Source: Streptomyces sp. CC228A
GTDB taxonomy: Bacteria; Actinomycetota; Actinomycetes; Streptomycetales; Streptomycetaceae
NCBI RefSeq assembly: GCF_021390935.1
Contig: NZ_JAJPUI010000005.1
Location: 434,001 to 498,000 of the forward strand
Direction: 5' to 3'
Length of the DNA: 64,000 nt
Shown piece after piece: positions 52,132 to 60,857 of this stretch. Position numbers and translations under genes: made by a program. How positions within the stretch are numbered: the stretch's first letter is position 1; each line of letters opens with the position of its first letter. The notes beneath the pieces were generated by a model. The model was not told the origin of the DNA and did not search any database. It saw only the letters and a list, made by a program, of their open reading frames with translations.

Positions 52132-52710
52132 GTGGGGGACTCCGAACAGTGGGTCACGATCGCAGCCGTGCTTCTTGGGGCGTTAACCACGCACCTCACG
52201 ACCTACGCCATGGAGCGCCAGCGCAAGCGCCACGATCTCGTGACCCGGTGGGACAGCAAGAAGCTCGACGCCTACGAGGGATACGTCGACCGGGTGCGGG
52301 CGGGCGTCTTCCTGGCCGTGCAGCTCTACGAGCACCGCGAGGGGATCCGCCCCAGCGAGAAGGGCGAGCCGGAGATGGTGGAGGAGATGGCGGATGCCGC
52401 TCGGCTCCGGGGCCGGGCCTTCGAGCGGATCATGCTCCTCGGCGGTGACGACGTAGTGGAGGCCGCGCACGATCTGAATGCCGTCGCCCTGGAAGTCGAC
52501 TGGCAGGCCGGGGGGAAGGTCGTCGGGACCCTGGAGGAGTGGCGCCGACGGAATCGGGCCGTGTTCCGGGCGATCAACAACTTCCACGAAGCCGCCCGGG
52601 TGGACCTGGGCGTCGACGGACGCGTCACGGGCGAGAAGCACCCGGAGCGCGACCTCCTGCTGCCCTCAGCGCGCCAGGAGGGCGAGGAGCGGAGCCGTAC
52701 GGAATCCTGA
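52132..52710 (+). CDS. Membrane-anchored helical protein of unknown function
   Basis: 192 residues, GTG after AGGGGG (spacer 5). N-terminal membrane helix (WVTIAAVLLGALTTHLTTY), then a charged helical region (WDSKKLDAYEGYVDRVRAG, RLRGRAFERIMLLGGDDV, EEWRRRNRAVFRAINNFHEAA). Last gene before the right end of the AICE. Proteins of this shape are frequent in streptomycetes; a role in immunity or exclusion is possible but not shown. Confidence 0.75.
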   Translation: MGDSEQWVTIAAVLLGALTTHLTTYAMERQRKRHDLVTRWDSKKLDAYEGYVDRVRAGVFLAVQLYEHREGIRPSEKGEPEMVEEMADAARLRGRAFERIMLLGGDDVVEAAHDLNAVALEVDWQAGGKVVGTLEEWRRRNRAVFRAINNFHEAARVDLGVDGRVTGEKHPERDLLLPSARQEGEERSRTES

Positions 52711-52735
52711 GCGTCGGGTCTCTTGCCGTCGCCTC

Positions 52736-52755
52736 AGAGGGCGGTACCGCCCTCT
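52736..52755. promoter_or_regulatory. 20-bp perfect palindrome near the AICE right end
   Basis: AGAGGGCGGTACCGCCCTCT without a loop, 26 bp after the last gene. Too symmetric for a normal terminator; may be an operator or recombination-protein site. Confidence 0.55.
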
Positions 52756-52897
52756 CACGAGGCTGCTAGCGGCTCCCGAGTAGTGGGTCAGGCACGGCAG
52801 GCTGGGAGAAATCTGGGAGACGATCATGCTGTCCGTCTCCCCTCCGTCCCCGGCCAGACCGACGCAGACCAACGGTCCGCCGACCCCGAAAACGGAG

Positions 52898-52930
52898 AGA
52901 GGGCGCCTCCCGCCTGGGGAGACGCCCTCT
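52898..52930. terminator. Hairpin just inside the AICE right end
   Basis: AGAGGGCG / CGCCCTCT with inner CTCCC/GGGAG. It lies 19 bp from tRNA-Ile on its 3' side, so it can end tRNA transcription now that the original terminator (33801-33831) is displaced. Confidence 0.75.
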
Positions 52931-52945
52931 ACTCTCATGCTTCAA

Positions 52946-53000
52946 CTGTGGGGCTAACAGGATTTGAACCTGTGGCCTCATCCTTATCAGGGATGCGCTC
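52946..53000. repeat. AICE attachment repeat, right copy
   Basis: 55 bp identical to 33836-33890. This copy rebuilds the 3' half of the functional tRNA-Ile. Confidence 0.95.
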
Positions 53001-53022
53001 TAACCAACTGAGCTATAGCCCC
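52949..53022 (-). tRNA. tRNA-Ile (anticodon GAT), AICE target
   Basis: 74 nt: acceptor GGGGCTA/TAGCCCC, D-arm GCTCAGTTGGTTAGAGC, anticodon loop CTGATAA, T-arm ACAGGTTCAAATCCTGT, discriminator A. The 5' half is chromosomal; the 3' half is supplied by the element. Confidence 0.97.
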
Positions 53023-53095
53023 TCGGCGCTTTGGCGGGGCGTCCCGCGCGCTGACCCCTGAAGATTAGCGCACGGGACGGCTCCCGCCAAAATCG

Positions 53096-53752
53096 CTACT
53101 CGTCCTCGGCGAGGGTGAGCTCCACACCGCCCACGAAGCCGGCGGCCAGGTTGTAGATGAAGGCGCCCAGCGTGGCCAGCGCGGTGGCGAGGACCACGTC
53201 GATGACGGCGATCACGGAAGTGAAGATCAGCACGCGCGGCAGCGACAGGAAGGCCTGGAGGTCGAAGCCGTTGCTGCCGGTGGAGCCGGTGGCGTCGCTG
53301 ATGGTGGTGCCGACCGTGGAGAAGACGCCCATGGCGTCCATGACCATCCACAGCACGGCGGCTGCGACGACCGTGCAGATGCCCAGGGCGATGGACAGCA
53401 GGAAGCTGACCTTCATCACCGACCAGGGGTCGGCCTTGGCCACCCGCAGCCGCGCCTTCCGGGTGCGCGGGGTGGTCTTCGCACCCGTACGCGGCAGCCG
53501 CGTGCCACCGGTGCCCTGGGCGTCGTACGCCTGGGGCGGGTGGTACGGCTGCGTCGCCTGCCGGGCGGACGGCCGGGCGCCGGGCAGCGGCCCGCCGTCG
53601 TCGTAGGTGTCGTGCGGGGGCGTGCCGCCCCGGTTGTCGGTCACCGCAACCCCCTGGGAGTCCGTGGCGGGGCCACGGGCACCGCTCTGTCCTGAAGCGG
53701 CGGCTCCTGAAGCGGCCGCTCCGGCCGACCCGGTGCCCGTGGCTCCGCTCAC
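53096..53752 (-). CDS. DUF3566 membrane protein
   Basis: 218 residues. Disordered Gly/Ala/Pro N terminus, basic stretch (RTRKARLRVAKADPWSVMK), two membrane helices (VSFLLSIALGICTVVAAAVLWMV and VLIFTSVIAVIDVVLATALATLGAFIYNL, given in part) and the end GGVELTLAEDE. This is the transmembrane protein found directly after gyrA in actinobacteria. Function unknown. Confidence 0.92.
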   Translation of the reverse strand: MSGATGTGSAGAAASGAAASGQSGARGPATDSQGVAVTDNRGGTPPHDTYDDGGPLPGARPSARQATQPYHPPQAYDAQGTGGTRLPRTGAKTTPRTRKARLRVAKADPWSVMKVSFLLSIALGICTVVAAAVLWMVMDAMGVFSTVGTTISDATGSTGSNGFDLQAFLSLPRVLIFTSVIAVIDVVLATALATLGAFIYNLAAGFVGGVELTLAEDE

Positions 53753-53755
53753 GCT

Positions 53756-56377
53756 CTACTCCTCGTCGTGCTCCCCGGTCGAGGGCTCCGTGCCCCCGGC
53801 CGCCTCGGTTACCTCGGCCGCCGCCCCCTCGGCCGCGCCGTCCGCCTCCGCGGTCTGCTCGACCTCTTCGGCTTCGGCCCCGGCCTCGGCGTTCCGTGCG
53901 ATGCCGACGACGGCATCGCGCTTGCCCAGGTTGATCAGCTGGACGCCCATGGTGTCACGGCCGGTCTCCCTGACTTCGTTGACTCGCGTACGGATCACAC
54001 CACCGGACAGCGTGATGGCGAGGATCTCGTCGGTCTCCTCGACCACCAGCGCGCCGACGAGCGAACCGCGGTCCTCCACGATCTTCGCAGCCTTGATGCC
54101 GAGGCCGCCACGACCCTGGACGCGGTACTCGTCGACGGACGTCCGCTTGGCGTACCCGCCGTCCGTCGCCGTGAAGACGAAGGTACCGGGCCTGACCACG
54201 TTCATCGACAGCAGCTCGTCTCCCTCGCGGAAGCTCATGCCCTTGACGCCGGAGGTGGCGCGGCCCATCGGGCGCAGCGACTCGTCCGTGGCCGTGAACC
54301 GGATCGACTGCGCCTTCTTACTGATGAGCAGCAGGTCGTCGTCGGCGGAGACCAGCTCGGCGCCAATCAGCTCGTCGTCACCGCCGTCCTCCCGCTCCCG
54401 CAGGTTGATGGCGATGACACCGCCGGACCGGGGCGAGTCGTAGTCCTTCAGCGGCGTCTTCTTCACCAGGCCGGCCTGCGTCGCGAGGACCAGGTACGGC
54501 GCGGCCTCGTAGTCGCGGATGGCCAGGATCTGGGCGATCTGCTCGTCGGGCTGGAAGGCCAGCAGGTTGGCCACGTGCTGCCCGCGGGCGTCCCGGCCGG
54601 CGTCCGGCAGCTCGTACGCCTTGGCGCGGTAGACCCGGCCCTTGTTGGTGAAGAACAGCAGCCAGTGGTGGGTGGTGGAGACGAAGAAGTGGTCGACGAT
54701 GTCGTCTTCCTTCAGCTTCGCCCCGCGCACGCCCTTGCCGCCGCGCTTCTGGGCGCGGTAGTCGTCGGTCTTGGTGCGCTTGATGTAGCCGCCGCGGGTG
54801 ACCGTGACGACGATGTCCTCTTCGGCGATGAGGTCCTCGATGGACATGTCGCCGTCGAAGGGCACGAGCTGGCTGCGGCGGTCGTCGCCGTACTTCTCGA
54901 CGAGCTGCGCGAGCTCCTCGCTGACGATCTGCCGCTGGCGGGACTCGGACGCCAGGATGCCGTTGTACTCGTGGATCTTCGCCTGCAGCTCGTCATGCTC
55001 GGCGACGATCTTCTGGCGCTCCAGGGCGGCCAGGCGGCGCAGCTGCATCTCCAGGATGGCGTTGGCCTGGATCTCGTCGATCTGCAGCAGGCCCATGAGG
55101 CCCTCGCGGGCCACCTCGACGGTGTCGCTGCGCCGGATGAGGGCGATGACCTCGTCGATGGCGTCGAGGGCCTTCAGCAGACCGCGCAGGATGTGGGCGC
55201 GCTCCTCCGCCTTGCGCAGCCGGAAGCGGGTGCGGCGGACGATGACCTCGATCTGGTGCGTCACCCAGTTGCGGATGAACGCGTCCAGGGACAGGGTGCG
55301 CGGGACGCCGTCGACCAGCGCGAGCATGTTCGCGCCGAAGTTGGTCTGCAGGTCCGTGTGCTTGTAGAGGTTGTTCAGCACGACCTTGGCGACCGCGTCC
55401 CGCTTCAGGACGATGACCAGGCGCTGGCCGGTGCGGGACGACGTCTCGTCGCGGACGTCCGCGATGCCGCCGATCTTGCCGTCCTTGACGAGGTCGGCGA
55501 TCTTCTGCGCGAGGTTGTCGGGGTTGACCTGGTACGGGAGCTCCGTGACGACCAGGCACTGCCGGTTCTGGATCTCCTCCACCTGGACGACCGCGCGCAT
55601 CGTGATGGAGCCGCGGCCGGTGCGGTACGCCTCCTCGATGCCCTTGCGGCCGACGACGAGGGCGCCGGTGGGGAAGTCGGGGCCCTTGATGCGCTCGATC
55701 AGCGCGTCGAGCAGCTCCTCGTGCGTGGCGTCGGGGTGCTCCAGCGCCCACTGGGCGCCGGCGGCGACCTCGCGCAGGTTGTGCGGCGGGATGTTGGTCG
55801 CCATACCGACCGCGATGCCCGCGGAGCCGTTGACCAGGAGGTTCGGGAAGCGGGACGGCAGGACCGTCGGCTCCTGGTTGCGGCCGTCGTAGTTGTCCTG
55901 GAAGTCGACGGTCTCCTCGTCGATGTCCCGGAGCATCTCCATGGACAGCGGCGCCATCTTGCACTCGGTGTAGCGCATGGCGGCCGCGGGGTCGTTGCCC
56001 GGGGAGCCGAAGTTGCCGTTGGAGTCCACCAGCGGCATCCGCATCGACCAGGGCTGCGCCAGGCGGACCAGCGCGTCGTAGATCGACGTGTCACCGTGCG
56101 GGTGGTACGTGCCCATGACGTCGCCGACGACGCGGGCGCACTTGTAGAACCCCTTCTCGGGGCGGTATCCGCCGTCGTACATCGCGTACAGCACGCGCCG
56201 GTGGACGGGCTTGAGGCCGTCGCGGACGTCGGGGAGCGCACGCGACACGATGACGGACATCGCGTAGTCGAGGTAGGAGCGCTGCATCTCCGTCTCGAGC
56301 CCGACGGGCTCGATGCGCAGCTGCGTGTCCTCCTCGGTCGCGGCCTCCGTGGTCGCGGGGGTGTTCTCGTCGGCCAT
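53756..56377 (-). CDS. gyrA: DNA gyrase subunit A
   Basis: 873 residues. Breakage-reunion domain with the catalytic Tyr136 in AAMRYTECKM. The quinolone-determining region reads YHPHGDTSIYDALVRLAQ with T97, S98 and D101 in the usual places. The C-terminal beta-pinwheel contains the GyrA box (QKRGGKG). The Ala/Glu-rich acidic tail (~50 residues) is longer than in E. coli. GyrA cuts and rejoins DNA to add negative supercoils with GyrB. It is 41 bp downstream of gyrB. Confidence 0.99.
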   Translation of the reverse strand: MADENTPATTEAATEEDTQLRIEPVGLETEMQRSYLDYAMSVIVSRALPDVRDGLKPVHRRVLYAMYDGGYRPEKGFYKCARVVGDVMGTYHPHGDTSIYDALVRLAQPWSMRMPLVDSNGNFGSPGNDPAAAMRYTECKMAPLSMEMLRDIDEETVDFQDNYDGRNQEPTVLPSRFPNLLVNGSAGIAVGMATNIPPHNLREVAAGAQWALEHPDATHEELLDALIERIKGPDFPTGALVVGRKGIEEAYRTGRGSITMRAVVQVEEIQNRQCLVVTELPYQVNPDNLAQKIADLVKDGKIGGIADVRDETSSRTGQRLVIVLKRDAVAKVVLNNLYKHTDLQTNFGANMLALVDGVPRTLSLDAFIRNWVTHQIEVIVRRTRFRLRKAEERAHILRGLLKALDAIDEVIALIRRSDTVEVAREGLMGLLQIDEIQANAILEMQLRRLAALERQKIVAEHDELQAKIHEYNGILASESRQRQIVSEELAQLVEKYGDDRRSQLVPFDGDMSIEDLIAEEDIVVTVTRGGYIKRTKTDDYRAQKRGGKGVRGAKLKEDDIVDHFFVSTTHHWLLFFTNKGRVYRAKAYELPDAGRDARGQHVANLLAFQPDEQIAQILAIRDYEAAPYLVLATQAGLVKKTPLKDYDSPRSGGVIAINLREREDGGDDELIGAELVSADDDLLLISKKAQSIRFTATDESLRPMGRATSGVKGMSFREGDELLSMNVVRPGTFVFTATDGGYAKRTSVDEYRVQGRGGLGIKAAKIVEDRGSLVGALVVEETDEILAITLSGGVIRTRVNEVRETGRDTMGVQLINLGKRDAVVGIARNAEAGAEAEEVEQTAEADGAAEGAAAEVTEAAGGTEPSTGEHDEE

Positions 56378-56418
56378 GGCCGGTGATCAGTCCTTTCGTA
56401 CGGTCAGCCGAGACCGAC

Positions 56419-58479
56419 TCAGATGTCGAGGAAGCGGACGTCCTTGGCGTTGCGCTGGATGAAGGAGCGGCGCGCCTCGACGTCCTCGCCCATCAGCACC
56501 GAGAACAGGTCATCCGCCTGGGCGGCGTCGTCCAGGGTCACCTGGCCGAGCACGCGGTGCTCGATGTCCATGGTGGTGATGCGCAGCTCCTCGGCGTTCA
56601 TCTCGCCGAGACCCTTGAAGCGCTGGATCGAGTCCTCCTTGATCCGCTTGCCCTGCCGGCGCCCCAGGTCGATCAGGGCGTCGCGCTCGCGGTCGGAGTA
56701 CGCGTACTCGAAGTCGTCCCGGCCCCACTTGATCTTGTAGAGCGGCGGGCGCGACAGGAACACGTGCCCCGCCTCGACCAGCGGCCGCATGAAGCGGAAG
56801 AGGAAGGTCAGCAGCAGCGTGTTGATGTGCTGGCCGTCGACGTCGGCGTCCGCCATCAGAATGATCTTGTGGTAGCGCAGCTTCTCGATGTCGAAGTCCT
56901 CGTGGACTCCGGTACCGAAGGCGGAGATCAGCGCCTGGATCTCCTGGTTCTGCAGGATCTTGTCGATGCGTGCCTTCTCGACGTTCAGGATCTTGCCGCG
57001 GATCGGCAGGATGGCCTGGTACTCCGGGTTGCGGCCGGACTTGGCCGAGCCGCCGGCGGAGTCACCCTCGACGATGAAGATCTCGCACTTGGTGGGGTCG
57101 TTCGACTGGCAGTCGGACAGCTTGCCCGGCAGCGAGGCCGACTCCAGCAGCCCCTTGCGCCGCGTCAGGTCGCGCGCCTTGCGGGCGGCGACCCGGGCGG
57201 TGGCGGCCTGGATCGCCTTGCGGATGATGTCCGCGGCCTCGCTGGGGTTGCGGTCGAACCAGTCCGTCAGGTGCTCGTGCGCCACCTTCTGGATGAAGGT
57301 CTTCGCCTCCGTGTTGCCCAGCTTGGTCTTGGTCTGGCCCTCGAACTGCGGCTCGCCCAGCTTGACGGAGATGATCGCCGTCAGACCCTCGCGGATGTCC
57401 TCGCCCGTGAGGTTGTCGTCCTTCTCCCGGAGCAGCTTCTTGTCACGGGCGTACCGGTTGACCAGACCCGTCAGCGCGGCGCGGAAGCCCTCCTCGTGCG
57501 TACCGCCCTCATGCGTGTGGATGGTGTTCGCGAAGGAGTACACGCCCTCGGTGTACTGGGAGTTCCACTGCATGGCGATCTCCGCCGACAGCATCCGCTC
57601 CTTGTCCTCCGACTCGACGGAGATCACGGAGGGGTGGACCAGCTCGCCCTTGCGGGAGTTGAGGTACTTGACGAAGTCGACGATGCCGCCTTCGTAGTGG
57701 TACGTCACCGTGCGCGCCGGGGCCTCCTCGGCCGACTCGGCGGCGTCCGGGTCGTCGGCGTTCATGGTCGCCTTCGCGGACTCCCGCTCGTCGGTGAGCG
57801 TCAGCGTGAGGCCCTTGTTGAGGAAAGCCATCTCCTGGAAGCGGCGCGACAGCGTCTCGAAGGAGTAGTCGGTCGTCTCGAAGACGTCCGGGTCGGCCCA
57901 GAACGTCACGGACGTACCCGAGTCCGAGACCTCCTCGTGCCGGGCCAGGGGCGCCACCGGCGCACCCATCTTGTAGTCCTGGGTCCAGCGGTAGCCGTCC
58001 CGCTTGATCTCCACGGAGACCCGGCTCGACAGCGCGTTGACGACGGAGACGCCGACGCCGTGCAGACCGCCGGAGACGGCGTAGCCGCCGCCGCCGAACT
58101 TGCCGCCCGCGTGCAGCACGGTGAGCACGACCTCGACGGCCGGCTTCTTCTCCACCGGGTGCATGTCCACGGGGATGCCGCGGCCGTTGTCGACGACGCG
58201 CACTCCGCCGTCGGCCAGGATGGTGACGTCGATCGCGTCCGCGTGGCCGGCCAGCGCCTCGTCGACGGAGTTGTCGACGACCTCGTAGACCAGGTGGTGC
58301 AGTCCGCGCTCACCGGTCGAGCCGATGTACATGCCGGGTCGCTTGCGGACCGCGTCCAGACCCTCAAGGACCGTGATCGCGCTGGCGTCGTACGACGAGC
58401 CGCCGGCGTTCGGGGCTTCGCCGCTCTCGCCGGCGGCAGTGGACGGGATGTTCTCGTTGGGGTTGCCGGAATCGGCCAC
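56419..58479 (-). CDS. gyrB: DNA gyrase subunit B
   Basis: 686 residues from GTG 58479 (AAAGGG upstream). GHKL ATPase (VVDNSVDEALAGHAD, GRGIPVD, GGLHGVGVSVVNALS), transducer domain, TOPRIM (EGDSAGGSAKSGR, DADVDGQHI) and GyrA-binding tail. An acidic insert (DDPDAAESAEEAPA) lies in the transducer region, as in other streptomycetes. It hydrolyses ATP for supercoiling. The frame is open 23 codons further up, but the conserved start and ribosome site favour 58479. Confidence 0.99.
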   Translation of the reverse strand: MADSGNPNENIPSTAAGESGEAPNAGGSSYDASAITVLEGLDAVRKRPGMYIGSTGERGLHHLVYEVVDNSVDEALAGHADAIDVTILADGGVRVVDNGRGIPVDMHPVEKKPAVEVVLTVLHAGGKFGGGGYAVSGGLHGVGVSVVNALSSRVSVEIKRDGYRWTQDYKMGAPVAPLARHEEVSDSGTSVTFWADPDVFETTDYSFETLSRRFQEMAFLNKGLTLTLTDERESAKATMNADDPDAAESAEEAPARTVTYHYEGGIVDFVKYLNSRKGELVHPSVISVESEDKERMLSAEIAMQWNSQYTEGVYSFANTIHTHEGGTHEEGFRAALTGLVNRYARDKKLLREKDDNLTGEDIREGLTAIISVKLGEPQFEGQTKTKLGNTEAKTFIQKVAHEHLTDWFDRNPSEAADIIRKAIQAATARVAARKARDLTRRKGLLESASLPGKLSDCQSNDPTKCEIFIVEGDSAGGSAKSGRNPEYQAILPIRGKILNVEKARIDKILQNQEIQALISAFGTGVHEDFDIEKLRYHKIILMADADVDGQHINTLLLTFLFRFMRPLVEAGHVFLSRPPLYKIKWGRDDFEYAYSDRERDALIDLGRRQGKRIKEDSIQRFKGLGEMNAEELRITTMDIEHRVLGQVTLDDAAQADDLFSVLMGEDVEARRSFIQRNAKDVRFLDI

Positions 58480-59101
58480 GAAGCGCCCTTTCTGGCACAG
58501 CGCTGGCCACCTCTCCGGGGACCCGGAGGTGGCTGCGTCGTTCGACATGTTCCGCAGTGGGCGGGATTACTTACCAGTCTACCGGTAGCACTGACACTCA
58601 TGGGGGTTTGCCGGTACCTGAGTCCGCATGTGCCGCCCTGAACCGGACCCGGACGACTCCCCATATCCGGGACGGGGCTCCAAGAGGCTCACACGGGCAC
58701 TCAGCGCTTCGGCATGTCAACCGCCCGCGACGGTGAGCGACACCTCACCCACCCTGCGCGCGCCGACCGGGCGGCCCGCCCTCGAAACGTCCTACGCAGC
58801 AGGTCACCCGCCTGTTCACCGCCGCCCGCCGACGCGGCCCCGCCTGCCGTCGCCACCGGCCCCGCACGACGGGAGCCCGACATGAATCGAACACCGGCCA
58901 CGGTGCACCGACAGGTGGCCGAATCCCCCTGTGGGAATCCCCGGCTCCGTATCACCGGGCCGCAGCGCCCCTGCCCGTCTCCCGGTGCCGGTACGCGCCC
59001 CGCCCACCGCGCCGGGAGTTCTCCCCGGCCACCAGGGCAGGGCACCCGGCGCCACCGCGGCCTTGGCCGAAAAGGCCGGGGCAGCCGCGGCGGCGCTCCC
59101 G
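58480..59101. other. gyrB leader and DUF721-gyrB spacer
   Basis: 622 bp without a convincing gene. It includes a hairpin GCCACCTC / GAGGTGGC with inner CCGG at 58506-58533, in the expected gyrB mRNA leader, and less structured GC-rich sequence up to the DUF721 stop. The gyrB promoter is expected at 58540-58620; gyrase promoters often respond to supercoiling. Confidence 0.5.
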
Positions 59102-59659
59102 TCAGCCGTACGTGTCGCCGGGCCCCCGGCTGCCCGGCGCCCGCAGCGGCCCGTAGCCGCGCCGGGGGCCGCCCGGCCCCAGCACCTTGATGGACCGTAC
59201 GGTCCCGTGCCCGAGGTCCTGGTTGAGCCGCGCCACCAGCGTGGGGGCGAGCAGCCTCAACTGCGTGGCCCACGCCGTGGAGTCGCACTGGATGGTGAGC
59301 ACCCGCACGTCCGGGTCGTCGTCGTACCGCACCGGCACGCAGTGCTTGGCCAGGTCCTCGCCCACGATCTGCGGCCAGCGGCCCATGACGCCGCCGACCG
59401 CGGCGGGCGCCTCCCAGCCGCGCTCGGTGATCAGCCGGTTGATCGCCGCGCCCAGCGGCAGCGGGTCGCGCCCGTCGGCACGCGCGCCGGACCGCAGTCC
59501 TCCGCCGCGCTTGGCCTGCTTCTTCTGCTGCGCCGCCGCGCCCCTGGCCTTCGCCTGCTCCTTCGCGGCGCGCAGCGCCACCCGGGCCAGGTCCACGCCG
59601 GACGGAGCGGGTGCCGGCGCGGCCGCGGCCTGCGGCTCCTGCGGTGCGGGTGTGGTCAT
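59102..59659 (-). CDS. DUF721/DciA-like protein
   Basis: 185 residues. Ala/Pro-rich start, Lys/Arg linker (AAQQKKQAKRGG), then the DciA-type domain (PLPLGAAINRLITERGWEAP, GRWPQIVGEDLAKHCVPVRY in part, TAWATQLRLLAPTLVARLNQ). DciA loads the DnaB helicase in bacteria without DnaC; in actinobacteria the gene sits between recF and gyrB as here. ATG overlaps the recF stop (ATGA). Confidence 0.92.
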   Translation of the reverse strand: MTTPAPQEPQAAAAPAPAPSGVDLARVALRAAKEQAKARGAAAQQKKQAKRGGGLRSGARADGRDPLPLGAAINRLITERGWEAPAAVGGVMGRWPQIVGEDLAKHCVPVRYDDDPDVRVLTIQCDSTAWATQLRLLAPTLVARLNQDLGHGTVRSIKVLGPGGPRRGYGPLRAPGSRGPGDTYG

Positions 59660-60777
59660 GCGCGCTCCACCGACCCCTCCGCCACCGCGTACAGCGTCCC
59701 CGCCAGCGCGCCGGGCACGTCGTCGTCCACCGCCGCCGTCACCAGCACCTGCTCCCCGGTCGCGACGAGCTCCGCCAGCCGCTCCCGGCGCCGGGTGTCC
59801 AGCTCGGCGAAGACGTCGTCGAGGACCAGCACCGGCTCGTTGCCCTCGGAGCGCAGCAGCTCGTACGACGCGAGCCGCAGCGCCAGCGCGTACGACCAGG
59901 ACTCGCCGTGGCTCGCGTACCCCTTCGCCGGCATGCGCCCCAGCATCAGCACCAGGTCGTCGCGGTGCGGCCCGACGAGCGTGACGCCCCGCTCGATCTC
60001 CTGCTTGCGCACCTCGCCGAGCGTGCCGAGGAGCAGACCGTACAGCTCCTCGCGCGTGCTGCCCGGCCCCGGCGCGGACGCCTTGTACTCCAGCAGCACG
60101 GGGCCGCCGCCAGGCGCGAGCTGCTCGTACGCCTTGGTGGCCAGCGGCTGCAGCGCCGCGATCAGGTCCAGCCGCTGGGCCAGCAGCTCGGCGCCGACGG
60201 CGGCCAGGTGCTGGTCCCAGACGTCGAGTGTGGACAGGTCCATGGCGCGGCCGCCGTGCCTGCGGGCCAGGGCGGCGGACTTCAGCAGGGTGTTGCGCTG
60301 CTTGAGCACCCGGTCGTAGTCGGCGCGCACCCCGGCCATGCGGGGCGCGCGGGCCGTGACCAGCTCGTCGAGGAACCTGCGGCGCTCGCCGGGGTCGCCC
60401 TTGACCAGCGCCAGGTCCTCGGGGGCGAACAGCACCGTCCGGATGATCCCCAGCACATCCCGCGGTCTGACCTGCGAGGACCTGTTGATGCGCGCGCGGT
60501 TGGCGCGGCCCGGGTTGAGTTCGAGCTCGACCAGCTGCTGCCGGTCCCCCTGCCGTACGGCGGCGCGGATCACCGCCCGCTCGGCTCCGATCCGTACCAG
60601 CGGGGCGTCCGAGGACACGCGGTGGCTGCCCAGTGTGGCGAGGTACCCGACCGCCTCGACGAGGTTGGTCTTGCCCTGGCCGTTGGGCCCGACGAAAACG
60701 CTGACGCCCGGGTCGAGAGGCACCTCGGCCCGGGCGTACGAGCGGAAGTCGGCCAGCGACAGATGCGTGACGTGCAT
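59656..60777 (-). CDS. recF: DNA replication and repair protein RecF
   Basis: 373 residues. Walker A GPNGQGKTNLVEA near residue 30, SMC/ABC signature around ASHGESWSYALALRL, Walker B VLVLDDVFAELD and the D-loop ELDTRRR. RecF loads RecA at gaps with RecO and RecR. ATG at 60777. Confidence 0.98.
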   Translation of the reverse strand: MHVTHLSLADFRSYARAEVPLDPGVSVFVGPNGQGKTNLVEAVGYLATLGSHRVSSDAPLVRIGAERAVIRAAVRQGDRQQLVELELNPGRANRARINRSSQVRPRDVLGIIRTVLFAPEDLALVKGDPGERRRFLDELVTARAPRMAGVRADYDRVLKQRNTLLKSAALARRHGGRAMDLSTLDVWDQHLAAVGAELLAQRLDLIAALQPLATKAYEQLAPGGGPVLLEYKASAPGPGSTREELYGLLLGTLGEVRKQEIERGVTLVGPHRDDLVLMLGRMPAKGYASHGESWSYALALRLASYELLRSEGNEPVLVLDDVFAELDTRRRERLAELVATGEQVLVTAAVDDDVPGALAGTLYAVAEGSVERA

Positions 60778-60813
60778 GGTGTGTGGCGCCGACCTTCCCC
60801 CGGCGTGGCGGCC

Positions 60814-60847
60814 GTGCACCGTCCGCCCCGCGGGGAGGACGGTGCAC
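60814..60847. terminator. Hairpin between gnd and recF
   Basis: GTGCACCGTCC / GGACGGTGCAC, 11-bp stem and 12-nt loop after the gnd stop. Confidence 0.75.
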
Positions 60848-60857
60848 AGCCTGTGGA

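Larger units (their letters stand above)
33836..53000. mobile_element. 19.2 kb AICE integrated in tRNA-Ile
   Basis: Direct 55-bp repeats of the tRNA-Ile 3' half bound the element. Inside are tyrosine integrase, excisionase, replication protein with repeat cluster, small Spd-like membrane proteins, TraB-type translocase, DUF2637 protein and GntR regulators. This is the set of actinomycete integrative and conjugative elements such as pSAM2, which move double-stranded DNA by a single FtsK-like protein. The tRNA is kept whole at the right end. An IS3-family copy sits inside (44227-45529). Genes for the pSAM2 activator Pra were not found. Confidence 0.93.

Noticed and set aside
53768..56386. Long open frame (872 codons) on the plus strand opposite gyrA, and a similar one opposite gyrB (56383-58641)
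   Set aside because: Mirror frames of high-GC coding sequence; the translations are Leu/Val/Arg/Gly-rich without any family motif, and gyrA and gyrB are certain.
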